Shown here in pieces: positions 35,261 to 45,475 of a DNA stretch of 64,000 nucleotides; position 1 is the stretch's first letter; each line of letters begins with the position of its first letter. Below the pieces are notes generated by a model. That model worked only from the letters and a program-made list of their open reading frames with translations, was not told the origin of the DNA and did no database searches. Made by a program: the position numbers and the translations under genes. Source of the DNA: Sepioteuthis lessoniana (lineage: Eukaryota; Mollusca; Cephalopoda; Myopsida; Loliginidae). The stretch spans positions 87,689,275-87,753,274 of the forward strand of contig OY757911.1 in assembly GCA_963585895.1 (NCBI GenBank), given 5' to 3'.

Positions 35261-35599
35261 CGAGCGAAAAGACGAGAAAACCAAGGCTAAGACTACCGTG
35301 ACTTTGCACTGCACGCATGGGAACCGACAGAAATTGTTAATACCGGATGGCCTTATTATCCTCTTTGTATTTACCTGCAGGCCGTCCGCTTCGACATGTT
35401 CATAAGAACTGCCATAGATACTCCAACACTAGGGATGGTGACCTCTAATGGTCCTTAAAAGGACCTTTTCGCATATCTGCATAGATGTAAGGCGGATGCG
35501 ACCACTAGATGTAGGATCACGCCTTGAGAGCTTCGCTTACGAGTCTGGATTCTTAAGAATCGTACCAACAGGTGAGCGGTATTACTCAACCATCCCACA

Positions 35600-36060
35600 A
35601 ACCGGATAAGTGTGGCACAAGGCCTTTTTAGGTGGGTCCTGGTGGCTTCAAAAATGCCTTGGGCCCCGTCGGCATTTCCCTAAAGAGGAGTGTATCAGGC
35701 GCCAGGCAATAAACCCAGCCCCTTCAAGGAGGGTTAGAGTTTAGGGGACCAACTGCCATTGGAAACCAGGATACACCCGACCAGATCCGTGCTCGCCCGA
35801 ACACGGCCGATCAAATTGTGTCCTGATAAACGGTGACGCAACGTCTGTAGTACTAACGGGCGTGCCGATATTTGTCATACACCCCACCAGCGTACGAGTG
35901 TGGTACAAGGCCGTTTTTAGGTGGGTCCGGTAACATGGCCGTAGCCCAGACGCGTCCGGTAGTCTCAAAAATACCTCGGGCCCCATCGGCATTTCCCATT
36001 TTGGCGTGCCTCAGGCGCCAGGCAATAAACCTAACCCCTCCGATGAGGGTTTAAGCCAAC
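35600..36060. repeat. Repeat E, two direct copies
   Basis: Two related segments (about 35600-35730 and 35875-36060) share 'gtggtacaaggcc', 'tttttaggtgggtcc', 'gggccccrtcggcatttccc' and 'caggcgccaggcaataaac'. A third, diverged copy is at 51905-52080. Part of the motif also appears in the LTR at 40175-40240. Confidence 0.7.
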
Positions 36061-36362
36061 GGGCGTGCAAACTGACTGCAGAAAAGGCTTGTCTATAAAT
36101 AGAGCGAAAGTCGTATCACACAAACAGAGCCCCATGGACAGAAAGTTCGTCCATAAAAAAATATTAGTGGTAATACAATCCTTCCTTGACCTGAAATAGG
36201 CTTCTGAAGATCATCTATTTTATTTTGATTGAGTGACTTTCGCAAAACTGGCATTGTTAAAAGATAGATTTTTTTTCTTTCTTCGCTGATGCTGCAAGTC
36301 AGGGCTACGGGTGATTTCATCATTTCCGGTCGTAACTGGACATACCGTTTTTAAAGGTTTAG

Positions 36363-37750
36363 AGTGGCCTGGTTTGTTTACGTTTTTGACAGGTCAGAGT
36401 AAGCGTTTCCGCATTCTCTTTGTGTGAGATGTGGTTTATCACTTGTTCTTTGTTGTCTCAATAGTTCTCTGATATGAAGTGTCTTGATATGTAGTGTAAT
36501 GAATCCCGTCCATTTCTTCCTGGTTCGTATTTAAGTTCAAAGTCAAAGTCTGTTATTTCCATTATCCACTTTTCTTAGCGTGGTAGGAGTCTAGGTTCGA
36601 CTTTGTTGAACATTGGAATTAAAGGTTTGTGGGCTGTTATTATGGTAAATTTCAGTGCTCCTATTTGGTAGGTTCTTTGTCTAGTTACTGCTCATTTTAC
36701 AGCTAGATCATCTTTTTCTGGTCGGCTATATCTTTTTTCCGTGTCCGATAGTCTTCTACTGATGAAGTTTATCGGTTGCTGTCCTTGTGGTCCTTTCTGG
36801 AATAACGCAGCACTCAGTCCTTCATGGAAGCTCGCTTCTGTCCTTAGCGGAGTTCGTTTGTTTGGGTTGAAATATGCTATTGTTTCAGGACTGGTTATCG
36901 CTGATTTTAGCTTTTCAAATGACTCTTTTTCTTGACTGTTCCATTTGAATCTTGTTTTATTCCTTGTTAGGTTTCTCAGTGGTGCACTGCGTCGCATAAT
37001 TCCTGATAGATTTATCAAGGTATTCTGTCGTTCCAAGAAAGCTTATAACTTCTTCTTTGGAATCGGTTCCATAGTACAGCTTTAATCTTCCTGGGATCTG
37101 GTTTTAGCCATTCTGACGTAAATAAGAGACCAAAAAACGTAATTTCAGTTTTTACATATTCACACTTTCTCTCGGTTGAATTTGACCCCGTATTCCTTGG
37201 CTCTCAGTAGTACTTTCGCTAAGGTTCTGTTATGCTCTTCTCTATCTTTTCCTCGGGGGATTTATCGTCTCTTTGGTTCCTGCATAGAGGAATGTCTCCA
37301 AATATTTGGAATATTACTCGATCGAATAAATCTTATGACGATTTAGCCCCGAATATCAATCGTTTGGGTCTGTAGTTTCCCCAATGTGTACTAAATGTAG
37401 CCAGTTTTCGTGTTTCCTCATCAATTGATAATTGGTGGTACCCTGCTTTCAGGTCCATTTTACTGAACACCCTGCAACCCCTTAAGTGGTAAGTGAAATC
37501 TTCGATGATGGGAGCTTGGAGATACTTACTTCTTTTTATATATTTGTTCGGTATTCGCATGTTTATACTTGCTCGTATCATGTTTGGTTCCAATTTGTTG
37601 CGTTCTCTCATCGTATATTTTGGTTTCGGTTGAACGACCAAAGGTGAACACCAAGTGATGGCTTCATTTCAGGGTACTTTCTCGAAAATACCATCTGCTT
37701 CTCCCTATTCAATCCATTTTTGAGTGGGGATTCCTGGTGATATATTACGT
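36363..37750 (-). pseudogene. Gypsy reverse transcriptase and RNase H (minus-strand element)
   Basis: The RT part includes SKMDLKAGYHQLSIDEETRKLATFSTHWG (RT palm, about 37370-37460). The RNase H part includes FKWNSQEKESFEKLKSAI (about 36890-36950), HEGLSAALFQK and FISRRLSDTEKRYS (about 36710-36850), followed by a stretch before 36400 typical of the region behind the RNase H. Part of the palm between the two frames, including the YxDD box, is not recoverable in a clean frame. Several stops make it non-functional. Confidence 0.88.
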
Positions 37751-38330
37751 GTCTGAGTTTCTGGGCTATTGGTTGTACTCCAGCATCCATTTCGAATCCT
37801 AGTTCAATTGTTTTTCATGTCTTGGGTTCCTTTATGTTCCCCATTCCTTGGAATACATCATCGTATTCTCAGATTGGTTCTTTTGTAGATTTCACTTCAT
37901 TCATTCCGCTTATCGATTTGATTCTCAGTTCATTCGTTTCTTTCAATTTCCCATTTGGTTCGAATACCATCATGCCTAGTTCTATTAGTGTATCTCTGCC
38001 AATCAGGGAGAGATTATCTATATGTCCTTTTCCGACGATGAATTTTGTTTTAACCCCTCGGTTTTTTCCCCGAATTATCGTTTCAAATTCCCCTTTCACT
38101 GATAGTTCTCCCTGTATATTTTTTACTCGATTGTAGTTGGGTTTTAACTAACCGATATTTTTTTCTTTTTAGTGCCTTAAATTTGTATTCGTCCATAATA
38201 TTTGCCGAAGTTCCACTGTCTGGTTCACTAAATGCTTCTATATCTCCGATTCTTATTTCTACTGTGTTGTAGTGTTTCTGCTTTATAGTTTTTATTTTTC
38301 GTATAAATTCCTCATCTTTCGAACTTTGTC
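37751..38330 (-). pseudogene. Gypsy aspartic protease (minus-strand element)
   Basis: The active-site motif DSGTSANIM is encoded at about 38195-38220. Further on come a flap-like region and LIGRDTLIELGMMVF (about 37955-38000), the usual C-terminal helix motif of retroviral-type proteases. It is interrupted by stops, and lies between the zinc knuckle (38400-38580) and the RT as expected for gag-pro-pol order. Confidence 0.75.
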
Positions 38331-38399
38331 CGATTCTGATTCAACCCTCTTTATTCTCCTGGGTGTGTTGTCCTGTTTTTTGTTGAGCTGTCCGTCTTT

Positions 38400-38580
38400 T
38401 TTATTATCACCCCCGTGTCACTGGTAATAGCAGCAGTCAGCAAAGTGGGTCCTCTTCCCACATTCATTACAAGTTTTCCTGTACGCTGAACAATTTTCTT
38501 TCTGGTCAAATTTACGTTTTCTACCACAATATCGACATGTTATCTATTGTCTGTGTTCTATCCAGTCCGCAGTTCGTTTT
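38400..38580 (-). pseudogene. Gypsy Gag zinc knuckles (minus-strand element)
   Basis: Encodes CRYCGRKRKFDQKENC, then CNECGKRTHFADCC, a double knuckle of the C-X2-C...H-X4-C kind that binds genomic RNA. The arrangement resembles Mag-type gypsy elements. A stop lies just before the first Cys. Confidence 0.8.
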
Positions 38581-38630
38581 TTCGATGGGGATTTTTATAA
38601 GCCCGAAAAGCCTGGTTTATTCCTACGTTT

Positions 38631-39218
38631 TGTAAAAGAATAAACCGTACTTCAACTGCAGTAGGGAGATGGGTGACAGCTTTTGAAGAAAGGAAACGAA
38701 CGACTTTTTGTGTAACAGAATTTATATACAACAAACAATGAACAGGGTTTTATACCAAATGGAATAAACAACGAATATGTAAGAGTTCAAAAAAGAGTTC
38801 AATGTTCTGATAGGTGGTAGGTGTATAAGAGTAAGGTTAAGTAAGGTTTTGTAAGGTTTTGTGAGGTTATGTGAGGTTTAGGCGGGGTTGTAAGTTTAGG
38901 TTGTAAGGTTGTAAAGTTAGGTTATGTAGGGTTAGGTTATTAGGTGCAAGGTGAAGTTTTGCAGATAATATGCCTGCTGGAACTTAGCTGTGATCCTGGT
39001 TCCTTTTAACTCAGCACGTCGCTCTTGGCTCCTGGCTGGTGTTGAAGGTACCAAATACATTTGCTGTCAAGGCCTGCTACGAATGGACCTGTTGCTAACA
39101 GCGGTGGGAGTAGGAAAAAGAGAAAGAATCTTCAGTTGGAGCTCTTTTTATAGTGGACACCACGTGACCCCAAGGGGCTGCTGATATACGGTGAAACAGG
39201 ATCACCAGTTCCTTAACA
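38631..39218 (-). mobile_element. LTR-like insertion in gag
   Basis: Starts TGTAAAAG and ends CCTTAACA, giving TG...CA ends with a loose inverted repeat. The minus strand has a TATA box in the context CCACTATAAAAAGAGC (about 39145-39156), almost the same as in LTR B at 42725-42735. No clear target duplication was found. It contains the AGGTT-rich tract at 38824-38955. It separates the gag frame at 39356-39592 from the zinc knuckles. Confidence 0.55.
38824..38955 (+). repeat. Degenerate AGGTT-rich tandem tract
   Basis: About 130 bases made of variants of 'taaggttttg', 'gaggttatgtg' and 'ttaggttatgtaggg'. The spacing is irregular, mostly 10-11 bases. It resembles TTAGG/TTAGGG-type sequence only loosely. 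Confidence 0.7.
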
Positions 39219-39911
39219 AATTTCCACATTTCCAATGTTATTTACCCTACCAGTTCGGGCCTCTTCGTTCATAGTTTTTATGTTTTCGTTATTTCGTTTA
39301 TTTCTCGCTTGAGGTGGTGTCGTTGACTTGCTTCTTCTAAAAATCTATTTAAATTTCATTGTTTTTGTATTGCTTTTCTTATCATTTCGCTGTCTTCAGT
39401 TGTCTTGAGAAGCTGTTCTAATATTCTTTCTTCTCTGTTATGTCTGAATTCGCAAGATTCACCTTGTACCTTTAGTTTCACGGCGTATTCAATGATTGTC
39501 TCGTTATTTTTCTGTCTCATTCTATTGAATAAATACATAGCGTGTTGTCTATTTTGTTTCAGTATTAAGTGCTGGTTTAATTTTCTTTTCATTTCTTCAT
39601 AAGTGTCGTTTCACTTTTGTTCTGTGCTCGGTAAATATTTAACTATCAGCCTTAACTCTCTTCCACCATATCTTTTAAAACACATTTTTTTGTTATCGTC
39701 TGTGACTCTTTATTAATACAGTTCCTAGGTAATAGTTATTAAACAGTACTGATAGATGTATGAATATAGACAATAGTGACTACAGAAATAACGCAATAAT
39801 ACACATAAAATCACTTATCTTTCTGATGTTCTCTTCTTGTTTTTTCTCTCCACGTGGTTGGCTAATTTCCTTTGTTCATCTTTTCTTTTTTCTTCTCTTG
39901 TTTTATCTTTT
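39219..39911 (-). pseudogene. Gypsy Gag, main part (minus-strand element)
   Basis: The frame at 39592-39356 reads QNRQHAMYLFNRMRQKNNETIIEYAVKLK, the arrangement seen in Gag capsid regions of gypsy elements (tyr-leu-phe core, then 'E(T/S)...Y...L'). Stops and shifts lie on both sides. It is followed 3' by the LTR insertion at 38631-39218. Confidence 0.65.
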
Positions 39912-39929
39912 TTTCATTCTCGTCACCAA
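39912..39929 (-). promoter_or_regulatory. Primer-binding site of the minus-strand gypsy element
   Basis: Directly next to the LTR end, the minus strand reads TTGGTGACGAGAATGAAA, beginning with the TGG that pairs with a tRNA CCA end. The tRNA could not be assigned with confidence. Confidence 0.55.
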
Positions 39930-40035
39930 TGTTATGGCTATGCCTTTTGTAAATTTAGTTTATAAACGGTAACTGTGAGTTCTTTGTTAAGAAAGGAAAC
40001 AAGACAACAGATAACGAACTGACTTTATTCAAAAG

Positions 40036-40102
<67 letters not shown>

Positions 40103-40720
40103 AGAGAGAGTGAGAGAATCGAGAGTCATGCGTGACAGGTGAATAATTTTTTTACTCTGCTGGTATTCACCAAACGGGGCGCCTCAGGCAACAAGCAAGA
40201 AACTTAGTCCTGTCGAAGCAGGCGTAAACTTGGGGGAACGGCCCCTAAAGTCAAGGTGCCATAGCATGCAAACAACCGGCTGGTAAGAGTGCAGCAGCTC
40301 GGCAGAGCGAGTGAGCAAGACTTCCTTCGATCAGTGACTGATGTGTTTATATAGAAGTAAAGAACTACGAATTAAATAGTTTGAGTAGAGGAAATTCTTG
40401 GTTGCCAAAAACAGGAAGTCGTTCTTTTAGATATAAGTAATAACTGAATATCTCATTATACTATCAAGAGGTATTTTATACTGTAATAAGAAACTATGTC
40501 CGATGCATTCCACAGATTAATTTATCTCGAAAATAGTCTTCGTGTTGACAACAGAAAATTCCACTCGATACGTTGGTATGACATCATTGTTGGCTGACGT
40601 CACAGGGGACTTTGTATTTTTGTTTAACGGGGATTTTAGCTTTGAGTAGCCGGTAGGCTACGATAATGTCTTTGAAAAATATGAAATATGCAAAATTTGT
40701 ATCATATGCAATTTTTACCG
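39930..40720 (-). mobile_element. 5' LTR of the minus-strand gypsy element
   Basis: On the minus strand the LTR ends CATAACA at 39930, immediately before the primer site. A TATA box lies at 40346-40355 and AATAAA at 40029-40024 (both minus strand), so the order U3-R-U5 is right. The U3 block (about 40400-40680) is shared with the family B LTR at 17140-17395, and a partial copy of the U5 end is at 29144. The outer boundary near 40720 is approximate. A long (GT)n run lies inside R. Confidence 0.75.
40037..40098. repeat. (GT)n microsatellite
   Basis: About 31 uninterrupted GT units inside the LTR, followed by a short (GA)n run. Confidence 0.97.
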
Positions 40721-41050
40721 AATTAACACGTGTGTGCTTGAAATAAGTTGTAGAAGTTAATTAAGCCCCGGCTTTAGCGATGAACAGAGATGACAGTCAG
40801 CCGAGGTTTAGTTGCATATGTTTCGCGATGCAGGTTGAGTTATACACTCAACTCTTTTAGAACACAAAAAATAAACACGGAATAAAACAATACAAAGGAG
40901 TGTAACCAAATAAAATAAAAAGAAAGAGAAGAATTGGAACTGGCAAAGATTTACAAGCCATTTGACTGTAATAACGGAAGTTATAAGAAGCACTTTGGAG
41001 AAATGGTAGATTTTAGTAGATCTGATAAGATGATAAAAATAAGATGGAAA

Positions 41051-41122
41051 GTGGATAAACCAACACTGACAACGGATTCAGCAATGTTTCGTTGAATCCG
41101 TTGTCAGTATTGGTTTGTCCAC
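41051..41122. repeat. Near-perfect 31-bp inverted repeat
   Basis: Left arm 41051-41084 and right arm 41092-41122 ('gtggataaaccaacactgac...' against 'gtggacaaaccaatactgac...' on the other strand). They match at 29 of 31 positions around a short spacer. No gene overlaps it. Confidence 0.9.
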
Positions 41123-42159
41123 TTTTGCAAGAGACAGTTTATAAACGAAGTACCTTCTCTTGGTATTCAAATTCAAAGTTCTTTTTCTTTTCTAGTCCGT
41201 TTCTTACTGCAAAAAGTCCGCGTAACAACCGGAAAAACATTCTGCATTTAGTGTAGAATATTTCCTTTTCTCTGCAGCCTGTCTTGTCTATTCCGTAGGC
41301 AGGTCCTTGTAGAAATTCAAATTTCGAGTAGAATTTCTTCCATATTCTTTCTGCGTCATGTTGACCGAAAATTACTCTCTCTGAGTAAGCGGATGGTACA
41401 TTCTCGGTTTCTTGACGGCTTTTATCTCCATTTCTTTGAGATGGAGTGATCTAACGGATCAAGATTTTCGACTCGGCAATAATTCTTTGCGTTAGCTGAA
41501 TGGTTATAACGTTGCCTGGCAAACTGGCCACTCGGCGCGTTCTAGACTGCTCCCAGACTAAGACCAAACTGCCTGAAGACAAGAAATAAAAATGGATAAA
41601 GGCAAAAGCTAAAAGAAAAAAAAAAGGCTGACCGCCCCAAATGACTTGCTTTTATAACCGCAAGGAGCCAGTAACGGTCTAGCTTTGAAATAAGCCAAGT
41701 TATTAACTGCCGAATCTACAAATTACAAAATATCATGTGCATAACATAAATTATTGACAGCTAATCTCTTTCACCATTAAGACATAAAACTTACTCCCTA
41801 AATTTTCTACCAAATACATTTGGTGTAGGGAAATAAAATTCTAAGAGATACTAAAAAAGATTTTACCCCACCAGAAAGGAAAAGGCGTTTAAATGATAAA
41901 TTGACGATTCACCTACAAAGCCCTAGCATGTTTAAAAGTAAGAAAAATATTTACCTCGTTAGCAAGCCGGCGGAAAGCAAATTAGGAGGATAAGGTAACG
42001 AAAACAAAGAAAATACAGGCAGAGGTATCTTCTGGCTCCAAGAGCCTATCATAGCCTCAACGGCTGCCCAAATCTAAAATCCCTATTTAGATAACGCAAA
42101 GTCATCTCTGTCGTCAGCTAATGGAATTTTTCACCGCTACCTGTATCGAACCCCAGCAT
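41123..42159. other. Repeat-derived DNA between LTRs
   Basis: No coding frame. The reverse complement of 42055-42160 matches the U3-like block of LTR B (17310-17380), for example 'aaaattccattagc' and 'gggattttagat', so an inverted LTR piece is present. A possible TATA motif is at 41650-41657. Confidence 0.45.
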
Positions 42160-42740
42160 CAGCAAAGATAATATCGCAAAGGCTGGATGATTGATGTCCT
42201 GGTTTATGTAATATTTGCTCAATTGGGGGAACGATGTCACCTCGAAGTGCTGGTGCAGGTCTCAGCAGAATTGTCACTCGTAAACTAAGGTGATGCAGAT
42301 GTCTACTGCTTGGTGTTGCGGGTGTTGCTGCTTGGCGAAGCTGGAACAGGTATGCGGGTACTGCCGAGTGAAGCTAGAGCTGGTCTGTAGTTGATGCTGG
42401 CTGCTGCGTCGTCGTCTCGTGGTATCTGCAAAGGAGTGTTGAGAAGAGACTTTCTGAAGTTAGCCCTTAAAAGGGCTGGTTTAAGACTTTCTGAAATTAA
42501 AAGGGCTGTTTGAATGAGAGAGCAGCAGCAGTGATTGGTTGGAAGCTGGTATCGGCTGTGCTAGGTCGACAGCTGTGATTAATTGGATTCCAGGTTGGCT
42601 ACTTTGTTCGGTGGTAGGGATGCAAACTCCACGTTTGGCAGCTAGCTGCGGGGAGAAGGACAGATACCTTCCCCCGAGCGATATTTGTTTCTGTCTCCAA
42701 CCACACAGGACTTACCACAAGGTTTTTTTATAGTGGGGTG
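42160..42740 (-). mobile_element. LTR family B-like segment
   Basis: Matches blocks of the copy at 34800-34960 ('gctggatgattg', 'tcctggtt', 'gctggtctgtagttgatgctgg'). It carries the inverted repeat AGCCCTTAAAAGGGCT at 42462-42477 and a minus-strand TATA box in the context CCACTATAAAAAAACC (42725-42735). Boundaries are approximate. Confidence 0.6.
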
Positions 42741-43406
42741 TTGGGACGTATGCTGGTCATCGGCTCACTTAGTGCAATGTCAGACAGATGAGTCAAATGC
42801 TGGGCTCACGTGATACATAACACGTATGCCTGCTCATAGCTTGAACAAGACCCGAGAGTCTAGTGCTATGCAATGCTTGTCAATGACGTCATCACCCACC
42901 TGCAGGTGGCCCAGCTGAAGCCGGGGACCATTCGGCTTCGAATCAATGCCCCCGCCAAGCGATTCGGCCGCACACTGACCAATCAGGGGCAGAGCGCATT
43001 GATTCCTTCTGTCTCTCAAGAACTATTTTTCTAGCCCTTTTTGGAAGTTACGACAAGTCAGAGGGCAACCAGCTCGCAGCGAAGACAGACCTCTTTCGCG
43101 TCCTCTGCAATGGACATTCCACATGGAAGACCTTCGTTGAAGAGCACGTTGCTACTAGCTTTACACACAGAAGAACCAGCCTTGGGGTCAGTCACACGAG
43201 CTACTTGTGACAGTGACACACACTTCCTACAAACTCAACATACTATCCTGCGACATCAAAAAGAACCTTTTCTCATTCTGACTCGTTTACTTCTGCTACT
43301 ATAATAAACCTTTCGTTGTTGTGTTCTCAAAGAAATTTCGTTATTTATTTGTATTGTCACTTAATTTATAGTGTTATGGAAACTAACCAACCATTAAAAC
43401 CACTAG
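42741..43406 (+). mobile_element. Presumed 5' LTR of the CsRn1-type gypsy element
   Basis: Placed by position: the primer site starts at 43409. It contains AATAAA at about 43302 and a run of LTR-like sequence, but the start is not defined. I found no matching copy downstream of pol, so its identity as an LTR is inferred. Confidence 0.5.
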
Positions 43407-43408
43407 AT

Positions 43409-43425
43409 TGGTGACCTTGACGTGA
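43409..43425 (+). promoter_or_regulatory. Primer-binding site, tRNA-Trp-like
   Basis: TGGTGACCTTGACGTGA matches the complement of the 3' end of tRNA-Trp (TGGTGACCCCGACGTGA) except at two bases. CsRn1-clade gypsy elements are known for using tRNA-Trp, which agrees with the Gag motif at 44552-44785. Confidence 0.75.
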
Positions 43426-44475
43426 AATTGACAAACCTTCTGAATAACGAAACAAAAAAAAGGAACAACACGAAACTTAGCCTTCATTTACGGACAGAAG
43501 GACAAAGAAAAGAAAAGAAAAAGGAGGAAAAAAAGCTTCCTGGCTCAAAGAAATTGACAACTGAATTTTTCCTATTTCTTTCCCGCTGGCACACGTGTGC
43601 ATTCAAGAGACATTCGCCGACGTGGAAGACAGAGACAAACTTTTTCTTTCAGCAAAATATTCATAAAAAAAACTTTTTATGATAGTGAAAGACTTTAAAA
43701 TACTTCGTTTTACAAAGTCATAAAAGAAGGAAAAAATGTTTGGCAAATGAAACAATCTTTTAAAAAAGAGTTATCATTTTTCGTCAACTAGATAGAGCGG
43801 CGCCAATGTGCAACGACAATTTTATTCAGCAAGCCGTCAAATACAGAGGCTACAGCAATATTTTCCCTTTACCCCAATACCGACATTTTTTGAACACATG
43901 CCTCTACAACAAAAAAGATCAAAACATTTTTTCCAACGAGGAATTATTTTCTTTTCAGCCCGTCCACAAGAAAAACACCAACTCAAGCTAACAGAACGAA
44001 CATAACATTTTGTTCAAACAGAACGAAGTTTTAAAAAAAATTATAACTCTCAGCTAGACCTGCAAGGCAGAAAAAAAAAAGAAGAAACTTTCAACTCTGC
44101 TCTTGTCAACTGACCACATGGTACACAAAAAAAATTTACAATAACCAAAACAAAAAAATAGTAATACATTTTTACATTTTTTTCGTTTAGAAAGCTGTAC
44201 TGTCAAAGCTAAAAGAACGCCTTCCTCCTACTTAACATTTCATTTTCCCACCTAAATAGTGATTGGGCGACGCCATCTTGAATTTCATCTTTTGTTTTCG
44301 GAGCGGCCTTGCCAACTGACTATCATCTTTGTTTTCCTGACTAAGGAACCTTAAAGCAGCACGTCTTTACAAAAAAAAAACATTTTTTTTCTTTTAACAC
44401 GAATATCACTTATTTTCTTGTAGCTTTTAAAACATATTTCCCCCTTAGTTTCTTTCTCACTGAAACGTGTTTCTT

Positions 44476-44507
<32 letters not shown>

Positions 44508-44551
44508 GGTCTGTTGTCACTCTATAAATAAAAAAGAAACTGGATACTGCA
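43426..44551 (+). pseudogene. Decayed gag leader of the CsRn1-type element
   Basis: Sits where gag should be, but only short broken frames remain, with long A/T-rich stretches and a 29-base T run at 44479-44507. No capsid motif could be recognised. Confidence 0.45.
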
Positions 44552-44785
44552 ATGGTTATACTTGACGCTTTGGAGCTACTTTCTAAAGAAATAAGTAAAT
44601 TAGCCTTAAATAGGTCACAACCGCCCAGACGTCAATACAAAAGTCGTTCGCCATCCCCACACTACCGCCGCCACTCAAACAAGCCAGAACTATGCTTATA
44701 TCACAGTCGCTTTGGCGCTAAGAAACGGAGGAGCAAAATGCCCAGCTCGTTCTCAAACCAGGAAAACTTAAATCTGGAGACCTGA
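44552..44785 (+). pseudogene. Gag C-terminal end with degenerate CHCC motif (CsRn1-type)
   Basis: Encodes a basic Arg/Ser/Pro stretch, then CLYHSRFGAKKRRSKMPSSF. CsRn1-clade Gag proteins end in a C-X2-H...C...C motif instead of the usual CCHC knuckle. Here the first Cys and the His are present, but the last two Cys positions read Ser. This is consistent with decay. Confidence 0.7.
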
Positions 44786-44862
44786 GCACAGCACACTCTC
44801 TACAAGATTTATGTAACAACCGTGCCTATTTTATCACAAACTCCAGACCCTAAGCCCGTTGT

Positions 44863-45420
44863 TTGGTTGACACAGGAGCAGCTTGCTGTGTCTGGCCACT
44901 GAAACTCCTCACTGAGAAGCCGCCAGTGTCGCCCATCACTCTGCAAGCGGTAAATCACTCCTCTATTCCCACGGACGGTCAAATTTCTCGTTCTCTAGAC
45001 TTGAAATTACGGAGAGACTTTACATGGGTTTTTACTATAGCAGATTTACCATACCCCATTCTAGGCTCGGACTTTCTGCACTACTTCAATCTGGTTGTGG
45101 ATATGTGCAAACGACGGCTTATTGACGCTAATACGGAACTTTCTGTCTCGGGTTTTAAGGCAAATACCTCACCCATCAGCCTGGTATTTTTCATTGCCGC
45201 CACCAACGACCTATACCAAACCTTATTACGCTCTTACTCAGGGTTAACATATTTGAATTTTGTTGTGAGCAAGTCAACACACTCAACAACTCATCACATT
45301 GAGACTACTGATGCTCATGTGTTCTCACGCCCTCGCCGCCTCCATGCAGATAAACTAAAGGCGGCGAAAGCGGAATTTAACCATATGCTGCAGCTTAGAA
45401 TTATACACCCCCTCGTCTAG
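44863..45420 (+). pseudogene. Gypsy protease and start of RT (CsRn1-type)
   Basis: VDTGAACCVWP is the aspartic protease active site (D-T-G), and LPYPILGSDFLHYFNLVVD is the C-terminal ILG-D-L motif. After a linker the frame reaches the beginning of RT (LKAAKAEFNHMLQLRIIHP) and ends at a TAG at 45418-45420. The bases that follow still resemble RT in other frames, with a short deletion. Confidence 0.88.
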
Positions 45421-45475
45421 TCTACGGGCTTCCCCTTTGCATATGGTTCCGAGGCGCTCTGGAGATTGACTATCG

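Larger units (their letters stand above)
34457..36362 (-). mobile_element. LTR family B inserted between gypsy RNase H and integrase
   Basis: Starts TGTTGCAGGGCCAATAAGAA and is flanked by AGTG on both sides (34453-34456, 36363-36366). The gypsy coding sense resumes in the same frame on the far side. It contains a 29-bp array (about 34680-34800), a longer unit of about 60 bp with TAAGAC...GTCTTA hairpins (34985-35260), the hairpin GGTCCTTAAAAGGACC (35450-35465), two copies of repeat E (about 35600-35730 and 35875-36060) and, on the minus strand, a TATA-like motif at about 36091-36100. The right end reads GGTTTAG rather than a canonical CA. Confidence 0.78.

Noticed and set aside
38627..39222. 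Target duplication for the LTR-like unit in gag
   Set aside because: Flanking bases GTTT and AATT do not match.
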